Assembly: GCA_021229015.1 (NCBI GenBank)
Contig: CM037781.1
Location: forward strand, 72,122,903 to 72,186,902
Direction of reading: 5' to 3'
Source of the DNA: Solen grandis
Lineage: Eukaryota; Mollusca; Bivalvia; Adapedonta; Solenidae
DNA length: 64,000 bases
Shown here: one piece after another, positions 48,765 to 60,119 of the stretch
Position numbering within the stretch: position 1 is the stretch's first letter
How the letters are laid out: each line of letters begins with the position of its first letter
The notes under the pieces: model-generated
The model's database searches: none
The model's input: the letters and a program-made list of their open reading frames with translations, nothing else
Told to the model about the DNA's origin: nothing
Program-made: the position numbers and the translations under genes

Positions 48765-50655
48765 TTTAAACTAGAATGAGCAACAAAAAATCGGGGGAAG
48801 TTGTAGGAACAACTCAAGGCATTACAAAGTCACGTGTTGATTTTATTGTAAATTGATACATTTTGGTAAATAAGTGACAAACAAAACAGCAATACTCTAT
48901 AATAATCAATGTTGATATTTGGTATATAAGCTTTGATATCGTTTTATTTTGCATTGATTACCTGGATTGATCGCAAATTATGATCATCATCTACAAATAC
49001 ATTATTCCAAAATATGGCAAATTAAAATTTTCTTTCTTTTTTATTTCTTATTATTTAAAATACACATAGATTATTATATTTGTAAATATTAACCAAAAAA
49101 GTGAACATAGTGCTGGTATTCCTTTTCAGAAGAAAATACCCTTCAAGATAAAAAATTAGAAGAGCATGGTGAGTTTAGAAGAATTTAATTGTTTCATCAC
49201 GGAGCTGGTTTCATAAAATAATTCTGAAGAAGTAATTTAAAAATAATAAAGCTGGTGACATTTAGAAATACAACCTATTTCTGATTAATTCTAATTTTCA
49301 TGGCTAAAAATAGGTGTGCATCTACTCTGCAGAATACTAAAAACAAGATTTGTAGCTTATAACCAAATAAAAAATATTGTTTTTAGGATTAGATATTTCA
49401 AATATGGATATATGCAAAAAATAATTTAAAAAAAAAAGATTGGATTTATCCTTAAACAAAATAAACAGTGAAACGTTTTTGGGGTTATACATTTTTTACC
49501 TTTGAATTTATTAAAATATTTTCCATATTTAAAACAGATTGTTCACAGATGTGCGAGTCGGTAGAAATTTAAAAAAATATATATATATTTCTTCTCTCCC
49601 TTGTTAATGATGGTTTAGTCTTTGTTTCCTGACAAATAAATGCGGAAAGTGAAAGTCACATTGCACAGAAAAATGCTATTTTCGTAATTGTAATCGTTAG
49701 GTGGAAATATAATTTAAATAACCTCTCTGATAATAATTTATACAAATACTAACGTTATAAAAGCTCAAAGTTAAGAAGAGAAATTCTGCCTGTGTATTTG
49801 AGAACTAGAATCTTACAGAGCAGATATGTAAACGAAACTTAACGTGTATGTATGTGTGTGGTGGGAAAATGGCAATGGTTTTACAAATTTAAGTCAAAAT
49901 TGACACATTATTTGTATTTATATACCAAAATAAATCTATTAAAACAAGAACCATTTAAAAAAAAAAAATAAATAATTTATAAAAATTTTCTATGTTATAT
50001 AGAGTCCCTGATTATTGAAATAAAAAATACAAGCATAAACCCAATAAACAAACAAACAAAAACCCAAGCAAATAAGAATGACGTGTATTAATTGATAATG
50101 ATTTATAGATTAAAGGTATTTCTCATGATGAATGCATGTTTCATTTTGCTTAGGTCCATTAACAATTTCTTAATTTTAGATTTCATGAGGTCAATATATT
50201 TGCAAACACTAGGATTATTTTTTTTTTCCCCCCCCCCCCCCCCCCCCCCCATATAACTGATAGACATCTCTTTATTCTTAGCTTTCAAGGTTATATGAAG
50301 TTTATTTGAAAAAAAGAAGTCTACATTTTGAATGAGTTTCGATATTTTCGCGGTAAGTTATCAAGTGTCAAGTATTTTATTAATAATCATATAAAATAGG
50401 GTCGGTGGGTCGGCAAAACCTTTTTTATTATTCACTTTTTTTTCTTATATTTTTATGGGAAAATGGGGTCAGCATGAAAAATATAGGTTCGGTCAGGTCA
50501 TAGTGGAAACAAATAACTACTTTTTACGCCTTACTTAAAAAAACTTACCTAAAACCGTATCATTTCATCATGTCTGTTTCTATATACAACGGGTATCTAC
50601 ATAGTTCCCAACATTTTTCTATTATACAAGAAGATTGGGATACCAAACCATCAAC
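48765..50655. other. Intergenic between TRMT9B and FReD, nothing recognised
   Basis: Very AT-rich, with A-runs and the poly-C tract. This separates the + strand TRMT9B side from the - strand FReD gene. Confidence 0.45.
50228..50250. repeat. Poly-C run of 23
   Basis: Uninterrupted C run preceded by a T run. Its true length is unreliable in any sequencing technology. Confidence 0.9.
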
Positions 50656-50659
50656 AAAT

Positions 50660-50815
50660 TATGGTGGTTCTACCCGGATGCCTCCATGCATTCGGGGTCT
50701 TCCTCCACCTGTAATTAGCTGGGCGTCGCTTTATGACTGAAATACTGTCACAGCGAGGGGAAGCCAAAAAAAAATTCAATCAATCAGTCAAACAATCAAT
50801 CAATCAATGAACATA
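50660..50815 (+). mobile_element. SINE (family a) 3' fragment with CAAT-rich tail
   Basis: TGGTGGTTCTACCCGGATGC to GAAATACTGTCACAGCGAGG is the 3' body. A run of CAATCAAT repeats follows (50776-50812). It lies just downstream of the FReD stop codon. Confidence 0.75.
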
Positions 50816-50891
50816 TTGTGTTCATGACCTTCACTCGCGCAAAGTACTAGTCTGATCCTGGAACCTTCGAGAGGGACCACATACACACACT

Positions 50892-52988
50892 TTACTTTCT
50901 TCTTATTTTCATTTCTGTCATTTTTAAAAGTATATATAATTCTTGCGATTTCATCCACTTAATACGTTTAGAATCCGTCTGTTTAGTGTCTCCATCCGGG
51001 TAGTACACGCCGTTCAGATTTGCGTTGTAACAGGCCCCATACCACCAACCGCCTTTCCAACTATCTGCGCAGTTACGGTAATGGTCATCATTGTCAGAAT
51101 CGAATGTAGAAAACTGCATTTGATTGTGATATGCCATCGCATCACCTGAAGAAACAACACATGGCTGACTTGACCCAACAATTGATTTACATAATGTGTT
51201 GGACCTAGTCAAACTGTTACAGTAAAATATTGATTTCCATTTATAGTTCATGACGCAGGAAGGACAATGTTAATGATATGCCATCATTTATTAATGTCTT
51301 AAGAGCTTATCTTAATCATTCAACACTCAACCAAAGCAATTACAAGAAAATAGTAAAAGACAAGTATAATAGAGTTCTAATGGAAGGTCGAAAACATGCA
51401 TATTGCACCTCTCTTCTTGAATGTAATTATGAACAAGAAATATCATAAAAAAGATAAGCGATAGTGGGGATTAAATTAACGGTAATATGATGTACAAGTC
51501 ATTATCTGTGAAGCATTTCATCCTAGGAGGTCAAAATCAGCAACGATAATAAAAACCCGGTATTAATTAAAGCGTCCCCTCCATCGCAATAGACGGAGTA
51601 AACATCATTGTTATAAGTTCACCGTCTTTCAGTCATGCGGAAACTGGCACTGTCTTACGTCATCATCCCTAAGTATAGACAGCTACGCCAAAAAAGTAGT
51701 TCCGGCAGATCTATATTACTCACATTGTTGGATATGGAAAAGGTAAATGTTCAGAATGCGTAGCTAAATGATCATAATAAGTATACACTTCACTTAAGGA
51801 AACATTTTTATTGCAACATTTTTCGATATCCCACAATGCCAGCAATTCTTCGGCATGGCGCTCAGTGACGCCTCCGCCTTTGATCGACTTGCAGATAAAC
51901 TGCTGTAACTTCACCAACTTTCATAATGATATGACCGAAAATATAGTGTTTTACAATTTGTAAATCAAATATAATTGTAATTCAACGGTCATTACAATTT
52001 CGTTTGATATTTTGATGTTCTTTTGATATAAAATGGAAAACACACACACACACTTACATAGAAATGAGTAATAAATCATCAGAAACCACTGGAGTAGCTT
52101 CCGTTAGTTACAGTAGTCACATGCATACAAATATTTTCTCTGAATTGAACAAAATAAACATGCTCAATAGGAAACAAAAGCTGAAGTTGTAAGCTTTTCC
52201 AATTTTTCACATTATAATTTTACATAAACGATTTACTCAATAGATATTGAAAATTGTATCGGATAATGCGAATCAACACTAAGCCGTATGAAATAAACCA
52301 TAAGGTACGAGGATAATCTCCCGGCCCATCCATTCATTCTTTATACATGCAATATACATTTTGTATATTAATCAAAGTGCGCAGAGAGACTGACGGCTAG
52401 AATTACATAATGAACTGGCTATAAATCTAATCCAAGCGTTTAAGCAGGGTTGAACTCGATAGGAGCAAAGGTCATTTGGCTGACACAAAAAACTTCACAC
52501 GTTTTCCTGCATCTCTAGTTGCTATTAATAAGTCATCTGAACTCTCTCAAACCCGCAAACAGTCTCTAGGCGCATTGGGCGCTTTGATTTGTTTCATAAT
52601 GTACGTTTAGCGGTACGTAAGACTGGCTGCCGTTAGCCTAAAAATGACGGTTAGCGCTTGATATCAAGCTTATTTTTTCCTTTTACGCTTGAAATTAAAA
52701 AAAAAGTAAATTACTTGGGGATAGATCTATATTACATAGTGCTTGATTAAAGATGGCGACGCTCTTACTTTTCAGCTAGACATGTTTGATTTTTTATCTT
52801 TTGAAATCATCCCTTACCGCAGTTTCCTCTGAACCCCCCAACCATCAGGCGGTAATTGTCTCGTGCACCGGCAATGTCGAAAGTGTCGTAGGTGGCGTTA
52901 CAAAGATTTCCATCGAAATCTTCCAGATCAATCCTCAGTTCATATTCCCCTGGGTGTCTGTTTAGTATACTGTGTAGAGTTTCTAACC
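50892..52988 (-). CDS. Fibrinogen-related domain (FReD) protein, two C-terminal exons, 5' partial
   Basis: Exon 52988-52818 (171 bases, after a TTCCAG acceptor, before GTAAGG) encodes a GLETLHSIL...GEYELRIDLEDFDG...NYRLMVGG block. Exon 51145-50892 (after TTCTTCAG) continues in phase and ends with TAA. It encodes the STFDSDNDDHYRNCA calcium-site region, the WKGGWWYGAC..NLNG motif and the terminal TEMKIR. Together these are about the C-terminal 140 residues of the ~220-residue fibrinogen C-terminal globe. The Asp-rich Ca2+ site and the paired C-terminal cysteines (NCA/GAC) are intact, so nothing looks broken. FReD proteins (FREPs, ficolin/tenascin-like) are secreted lectins, greatly expanded in molluscs and often immune-related. 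Upstream exons (signal peptide, the W-FQRR-DGS segment) are not found between 52989 and the window end. They may lie in the N gap starting at 53198, beyond the window, or be missing. Confidence 0.85.
51146..52817 (-). other. FReD intron
   Basis: Intron between the two FReD exons, GTAAGG...TTCTTCAG. It contains a 65-codon open frame (51917-51720, -) that is locally GC-richer than its surroundings but carries no recognised motif. Confidence 0.7.
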
Positions 52989-53197
52989 CTGGAAGTGATA
53001 ACTTGAAATATGACACAAATCTGTAAATATATGCTTGAAAACAGACCGGTCAACAAATATCTCGACTAACAAGTAGAAAGAACACAAAAATGGGCAAACC
53101 TCTGTATCAGTCTTATAAAGCTTAAGGACGATTCAGGTTGTACCGTTGTTTCACAGCAGTGTAGTGTGACTAAATTAGCATAAAACGAACTTTACCA

Positions 53198-53297
53198 NNN
53201 NNNNNNNNNNNNNNNNNNNNNNNNNNNNNNNNNNNNNNNNNNNNNNNNNNNNNNNNNNNNNNNNNNNNNNNNNNNNNNNNNNNNNNNNNNNNNNNNN
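53198..53297. other. Scaffold gap, 100 N
   Basis: Exactly 100 N, so the real size is unknown. It lies 210 bases upstream (on the - strand) of the first visible FReD exon and may hide or separate the missing exons. Confidence 0.98.
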
Positions 53298-53540
53298 CGG
53301 CTCTTGTGATAAACCAGTTATTTGCACTTTGTGAAGATCATGAATAATCCATGCCCTCAATGGGATTTTGTTCACAATATTCCGATCCGGATTACGCCTG
53401 GGACAACGTCGCTTTTACCGCTCTTTTATTTGCCTTTAGTTGTTGTTTACCGTTAGTTACTGTTGTTTTTTGTTCATAAAATTATGAAGTTGTAAAACAC
53501 AATACAATTTCCCTAACACAATTTAAACAGCAATTTTACA

Positions 53541-53645
53541 CACGCTATTTGTTTTTGTACCTGTTTCAATTTACTTAGAAATAACTTTAATATTTGTTTT
53601 TGTACCTGTTTCAATTTACGTAGAAATAACTTTAATATTTGTTTT
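53541..53645. repeat. ~46-bp tandem duplication
   Basis: TATTTGTTTTTGTACCTGTT, TCAATTTACTTAGAAATAAC, TTTAA occurs twice in direct succession with one base difference. Confidence 0.85.
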
Positions 53646-53789
53646 CAATATAATTTTGAAATACATTGTTTTTTTATATAATAAATGTGCAAAGATCCCA
53701 GACATTTAGACCACACAATTGAATCACCAATTTCGATTTTCCTTCCTACATTATTATAGTGTAATGAATTCGGAAATGGTCACGTGAAC

Positions 53790-54665
53790 GGTGTTCACCC
53801 GAGCGTCGGCGTCGCCGTAACAGTTAAGTTCGTACCACGTCACTTATAACTGAAGCACTTAAGGTATTGCTATTAAACTTGGAATTCTTGTTTATGACCA
53901 TCACCCCTGCCTGTGGGCAAAAGTAGATCACCTTTTCATGGATTTTGATCAAGATATTCTCTTATCTCTATAAGTTTTTTTCGGACCACATCACTTTTAT
54001 TCACTGAACTCTTTGAAGTATTGCTTTGAAACTTGGAGAACTTTAAGACTATCATCCCCACATGTAAGCGAGAATGGATAGCTCTGTGACTGATTTTGAC
54101 CAAATTATTACCCCTTTTCGACTAAGAATCTTGGTTTAGTTCTTCTTTCCATCTCACTTTTTTCACAAAACCCTTTCAGGTATTACTTTGAAACTTGGAG
54201 TATTTGTTTGTGACCATTGCCTCCACCAGTATGCAGGAGTACATAACTCTATCGTGGATTTTGACCAAATTAGGAACCTTTTTTTTACTTATATATCGGT
54301 TAAGTTTTTTGTACAACTTCACCCATTCACTAAACATTTTTGAGGAATTACCTTCAAACTAGGATTACTGGTTTAAGACCACCACCTGTACCCTTAAGTA
54401 AGAGTATATAACTTTGTCATGGATTTTTTCTGAATTACGTCTCTTTTGACTCGAATCTCGGTTAAGTTTTTTGTAATACCTCATTTTTTTCAGTGAACCC
54501 TATAAGGTAGTGTTGTGAAAAATAAGGTGGTTTGCATACACCTTATTTTTTTCACTGAACTCTCTGTGATATGCTTGGAAATTAGGATAACCATTTATTG
54601 TTCTCGTTTACTTTTTGATGATACAGAAATTACCCCTTGCGTAAAGTCAAAGCTTGTTCTCGTTA
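53790..54665 (+). mobile_element. GACTATTC-family element, diverged, about five internal units
   Basis: TCACCCGAGCGTCGGCGTCG matches the 5' region of the copy at 9436. Units begin near 53827, 53970, 54135, 54303 and 54463, each with AAGTTTTTTGTACCAC-like starts and TTTTGACCAAATTA-like ends. The terminal hairpin is not clear. Confidence 0.65.
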
Positions 54666-55944
54666 ACCTAATTCGCGGGTAATATTGTCAAATTTAAAAT
54701 AACCGGTGCGTCTTGGATTTAGAGTTTATGTTTACAACAAGACACCAAGACACGCACATCGGATAACAGTTACATAAGAGCATCATATATAATAAAAAAT
54801 CTAAAATTTTCAGTTACGCAAAATAATTTCTTTTCCTATCTAATATGCGATTTCAGATGTTATGAATCGTGCTAAGTATATATATATCAATTTCTAAAGA
54901 ATAGAGTCATGGCATCTATTTATCAGCCTTCCTTTCCACCCTAATGGCGACATACTACGTAGGTCACTGTAGATCCTCGTTTATATTTTATCTAATTCAG
55001 ACAGACAGAGAGAGAAAGGGTTTCACATAATATCAAATTCAATAGCATGATACAAAATGCTATCTATCTTTCAGTAGACGATTACATTGTATGTGTATGT
55101 GTTTTTACTTGTTTTCTAGTAAGTTTCCCAACGCGCGAATCACATAATGGAAGAACTGACATCATCAATTATTAATAGTTTTATTGTATCTGTTATCACT
55201 GTTCTGCTTAATTACCATATGTAGCGGTTGATATGCATTCTGATAAGTATATGTATTGATACATACTTCTCTCTCTTCCTCTCCTCTCTCTCTTTATGTG
55301 CCATCGTAACATGCATGTGACTTTTGTTTTGTTATTAATTATGATCATGAACAAAAAAATGTATATGTTTACGTACTAATAATATTGAATTTAATCTGAT
55401 ATTATTAAGATACTAATAACTTTTAAAGATATTACTATACTCACTTCAATTTCACAAGCAATGTTTTATGAGTAATATTTTACAGAATTAGTAAAATCAA
55501 TACCTCTACTTATTAACTATTGATAATATTTTTGAAGAAGTAATAATATGCATTATATGGGACAGTGTTTCATATTGAATTGATACGTACGTAATAAACG
55601 CATATATTACACGAATAATCGTAATAGGAAAAAACGCTACGTCGAATATGGTCATAAAAATGCCTTAAACGGTATCAAATTACAAATCAAGAATGCTCAT
55701 TGAATCAAGATCAACACAACGCATGACTTTATCTATTACGCAAACAATTTGTTTCTCTTCAAACGCATTACATATTGATTTAAATTATTAAGTCGTCAAA
55801 TGATATTAACGTAATAAGGCATATTGGAAAATTTGGGATTATAATTGTAGCTGATGAGGAGGGGCGAATGATAAATTTGATAGAGTTTATTTAGAATACA
55901 TTGAAATCTATTGAGTGACAAATAAGCACACGCTTATTGTGCAA

Positions 55945-56235
55945 CTAACAATTGAAAATTTGGAAGTTAATTTCAGTTACTGGAAGTTAATCTCAATTTA
56001 AATTAATGTCTACCATAAGATTGACGGAAATAATCGAAGAGAGATATTTCGGTTTTAGGATTACCCTAAATTTGCATTTTCAATCAGCATTTGTTGGAAA
56101 ACAATAAACTAAATTGTATTAAAAATCATTACGATTGAATATATCGCTTTATTTTAGGGTGATAAAAACTAAATTATAATCTACCACATGACATTCACGT
56201 CGACTCACAGCGGTTTATCACACCATTGTAATAAA
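55945..56235. repeat. Diverged ~290-bp direct repeat, left copy
   Basis: Shares with 63632-63885, in the same order, ATTTGGAAGTTA, GAAGTTAATCTCAATT, ATTTGCATTTTCAAT, TTGTxGGAAA and ACTCACAxyGGTTTAT. Function unknown. Confidence 0.6.
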
Positions 56236-56249
56236 TCAGAGCAAGAACT

Positions 56250-56296
56250 ATGGATGGCGAGTTAAGATATACGGGTTTTGAGGAACTTAAGGAATT
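56250..56296 (+). other. Possible initial coding exon (speculative)
   Basis: ATG opens MDGELRYTGFEELKE and runs into a perfect GTAAGT donor at 56297. No downstream exon was recognised. It lies just after the left copy of the diverged direct repeat. Confidence 0.12.
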
Positions 56297-57557
56297 GTAA
56301 GTAATTCTGGTGATATTGGGAATGGATTTCATGGAGTGTGTATATGAAAGGCATATACTGATACTCGTCAGTGCTATGGTTTAGGTAGAGAAAAAAGGAC
56401 AATGATAAACAATGATAAGGGTTTTTACGGTTAGGTTTAGTGTTGGGATATTTAAAAACACGGTTGTATTTATAGTTTTAAATTATTGAACTCATAAAAT
56501 TTATCAATAGAAATCATAAATGAATATAAGCGAATTTGCTTAACATGCATTTATAATTCAAAATACCACTGTATCCGTGTTTAAGTAATACATGTCATTT
56601 TCATGTATAATAATGTATTTGATTTTCAATAAGTTTTGTTAACTATATGATAAGTGAATATTTCATATATTTATAAATTCATATATTTTGTAAATGCTGT
56701 TTTATTTGAATGTTGTTTTGCGTATGAAATATGCATTATGTCCTTAAACGTATAGCCTAGTGATATTTTTATGAAACGTAACATGAATAATCAATATCAA
56801 GCGCCATGAGATATTACGCCCATACATACAAACAAAACTTGTTCTTTACGCCCTAAGTGCTACAGTATTGCATACGACTGTCCGGGAAATTGTTCCATCT
56901 AAATTTATTTGTATTTAGGATAGTTTTGTCTACCGCCGTTCTAGATAGATGAGTGACAATATTAAAAATAAGCGTCAAACATGCTGATACACAATATGTA
57001 ATATGTCTAGAATGTCTGGACGTTGGATGCACTGGATTGTCAACGAATTACTTGATTTTGATATAACAGTTTCTTTCTCTCCTTCTCTCTCTAATTAAAT
57101 ATTTTATACGCATAAAATGTAGTTCAAAATATGTATAAAAGTTAGAAAAAATGTTTATGGCTTGAAAATTATGTCACTATTAATATAATGTGCTTATAAC
57201 ATTGTTTAATTCCAGGTAAACATGAAGTTTTGCAAGTATTCAAGTAGTTGTAGGTTGGCCCCTTTAGTCAACTTCTAAACTGTGATTAACCCTTAATAAT
57301 CGAAATATTTTTAAGAAATTAAAGATAATCAATTTATGAACTCAAACAATTAGTTAACACATTCTACTCCCGCTTTGTTTGTGCAATCTTGGTCCGTTCT
57401 TACGTTTCTTGAAATATGTCTCTGCGCATGCCCAACAGGAAGTAGTTGGGTTCTGTGTAACAAGGTCTTCATTTTTACATGGCATTTTGAACTTCTTACG
57501 GTGTTTGTCACAGTTTTATATGAACATGAATACATTTTTATATGCTAGTATATGTTA

Positions 57558-57661
57558 AGTTTCATTTTGAGTGCTATATCGCAGAGTAATGCACGGATCG
57601 ACAGTGATTAATGAACGCAACACCATTCATTATTCTGCGATAAAGCACGATACACGAAACT
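57558..57661. repeat. ~104-bp inverted-repeat element
   Basis: AGTTTCATTTTGAGTGCTAT, ATCGCAGAGTAATG at the left pairs with CATTATTCTGCGATAAAGCA, CGATACACGAAACT at the right. Confidence 0.6.
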
Positions 57662-60050
57662 CTTTTCCAATATTAACACATTAGAAGTTTTAAACAGTGA
57701 TACAAATGAGTCGGTTTATTATATTATGCTTTACTTCAAGACACATATGACTTAATATAGAATATGTTATTTTTGAATAGTGCATATATGAGAAAATGAA
57801 ACTATATTATTTATTTTTATAATGTTTGAATGAATTATATTGCGTATACTATATGCACACGTGTTTGATGTACCACTTTGTTTAAATCTTAAAATAGGGA
57901 CTTAAACATAAAAATATTGATTAAATTTGTGTGTCCGTGAAAACAACAACAACAACAAACAAACATAACTACTTTTTTGTGCTGGGTTTTACGCTAGAAA
58001 TGACTCATAAAAAACGTCACGCACGCGAGGTAATCCCGCCAATATTGACGTCTTTTTTTAATATAACAGCTTATTTCTGGCCTTAAAGGCTTTAAATAAA
58101 AAGAAAAAAAATGTTTGTTTTGATGTGAGATCGATTTATAATTTCACTGAGTGAACATAAATAGTGATATTTTCACGAGTGGCGAATCAATCAGAAAAAT
58201 GAACAAAATGCACTTTCACAGCAACACCAATTTTCAAGCGAATTCGGCTCATTTCAGAGAGTGACAGCGAATAATCCAGCACGAATGACCCATATAAGGT
58301 TTTAATACTGCTAATGCACAATGATTTAAGTCCATTTTCTGGAATATTACTAGGGAATTTGATAATATTCGCTCGAGTCATATGTTTGCTCTGCCATCCT
58401 GTTTATATACATGTATTCCAGGGCTAGAATTCATTTTCTGGTTTTATATAACTGTTAAAAGTTATTACTGTGTTGCAATTAAATTTATCTTTTATTGTGA
58501 GGCAAATTGATGTGCTGTTTAAATGTTGGCAAATATTGTAAAAATAAACAAGTAATCGTTGGGCTTATTTCTTTTCTTCGTAGCGTTATTTGGTTGTGTC
58601 ATCAAACGGAGACAAACTACGGAAAGGGGCTTCGCAAGGGGAATGTAATTATTGGAAATCGTAAATAAAAATAAATAAAATATACTCAAAATATCTGTTT
58701 ACCAAACATATTTATGAACTTAAAATTCTATGAAAATATATGTGGACTTAAAAATATGTAGTATATCTAAAGAAATATGTGTGCTGTTAAAAATATGTTG
58801 GGTATAAATTGCATGATTGGAAATCGGAATCGAAGCTATTTGCTCGGCAGCCGTTGACACTGCAGTAAGGTCAATGAATATTTTAATTTTGGCTCATTTG
58901 TGGGACAGAATATCAAGCCATAATGAAAATATATTCCAATGTTTTATCATTTTTGTATTTCACATTTCCTTCCCTTTTCCCCAGTTGTTGAAGAAATACA
59001 CGAGAGGTATTATCACCGTTTTCACATCTTACATATGACAAAAGTAGTTAGTAAGAAACTGTATAACCATGGTGATTTCACAGAGTTAAATGTCCTATGT
59101 CCGCTTCATGTTCTCATTCAGAAGCTTACTGTATATTTCGATTGTAAAACGTCGGTATTGTCGTGTGTTGGTTAAATATAATATAGATTACATGATAAGT
59201 TAAATTAATTAAAATCTGAATCATCAGACAGAATATCTTACTTAAACAGGTAATATCAATGCAAATAATGAATGTGATACTTAAACAGGTAATATCAATG
59301 CAAATTATGAATGTGATACTTAACCAGGTAATATCAATGCAAATTATGAATGTGATACTTAAACAGGTAATATCAATGCAAATTATGAATGTGATGAATT
59401 ACTATTTTAAATAAAAATGTCCATAATTATTTGACTTTACTTAAGAAACAAAACTTGTCTTGAAATTTTATAGAGCATATATATATATATTGTAATTCCA
59501 GGTTTAATTATATATATATATATATAGCATACACATAAAAACTTTAACTCAATAGATGTGATATGGTAAAATTTCAAATGCATACTCGATTTATGTTTAT
59601 AGCCTCACTTGAATTCAAAACAATTACATGAATTGATTTACAATGGCTCAAACGTCGACCAATATACATTATCGATTCATCAGTAATTCTGAGGCTTAAA
59701 CCGATTCGATAAACGACGTACCAACTTTATTCTACAGAAAAAGTGTTTTAGAACCATGTCAGACAAGAATGGTAATAATATATTTATAGGAATGATACCC
59801 ATTAAGCATAATTAATTTAATAGAATAATTGTGTTTGTAACCGTAGCCTGTTGATACATATAATACAATACTATAAATGAATATTTTATAAAGATACATT
59901 TTATTTAAGATGTAAGCATCCATGTTATTAATTTGACACTTGGGTCTCTTTATGTTCTCTTCTGACACCATGTGACCTTTGATTAATTAATATGTTCAGA
60001 GACTGCAATAATAGTACAAACTATATCAAGCCATTCAGTGATCAATATTA
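57662..60050. other. Intergenic, nothing recognised beyond the 39-bp array
   Basis: AT-rich DNA with two short AT microsatellites (59479-59525). No coding block with family motifs. Confidence 0.45.
59240..59395. repeat. 39-bp tandem repeat, four copies
   Basis: Four near-identical units of ACTTAAACAGGTAATATCAA plus TGCAAATTATGAATGTGAT. Confidence 0.9.
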
Positions 60051-60052
60051 CA

Positions 60053-60111
60053 ATGGATGCAACTCATAACCGTGATGGTAAAATATTGATTAAAAACACA
60101 GACCGAGATGG
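60053..60111 (+). other. Possible initial coding exon (speculative)
   Basis: ACAATGG start context, 19 open codons (MDATHNRDGKILIKNTDRD) and a perfect GTAAGT donor at 60112. No matching downstream exon was seen. Confidence 0.15.
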
Positions 60112-60119
60112 GTAAGTTT

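Noticed and set aside
51720..51917. 65-codon frame inside the FReD intron, locally GC-rich (KGGGVTERHAEELLALWDIE)
   Set aside because: Looks somewhat protein-like, but no family was recognised and the FReD exons join in phase without it. Left as an open question, not called as a gene.
57350..57535. Cys/Lys-rich frame on the minus strand near 57350-57520
   Set aside because: Short, no ATG or acceptor in the best frame, and two different frames look equally protein-like. Probably chance.
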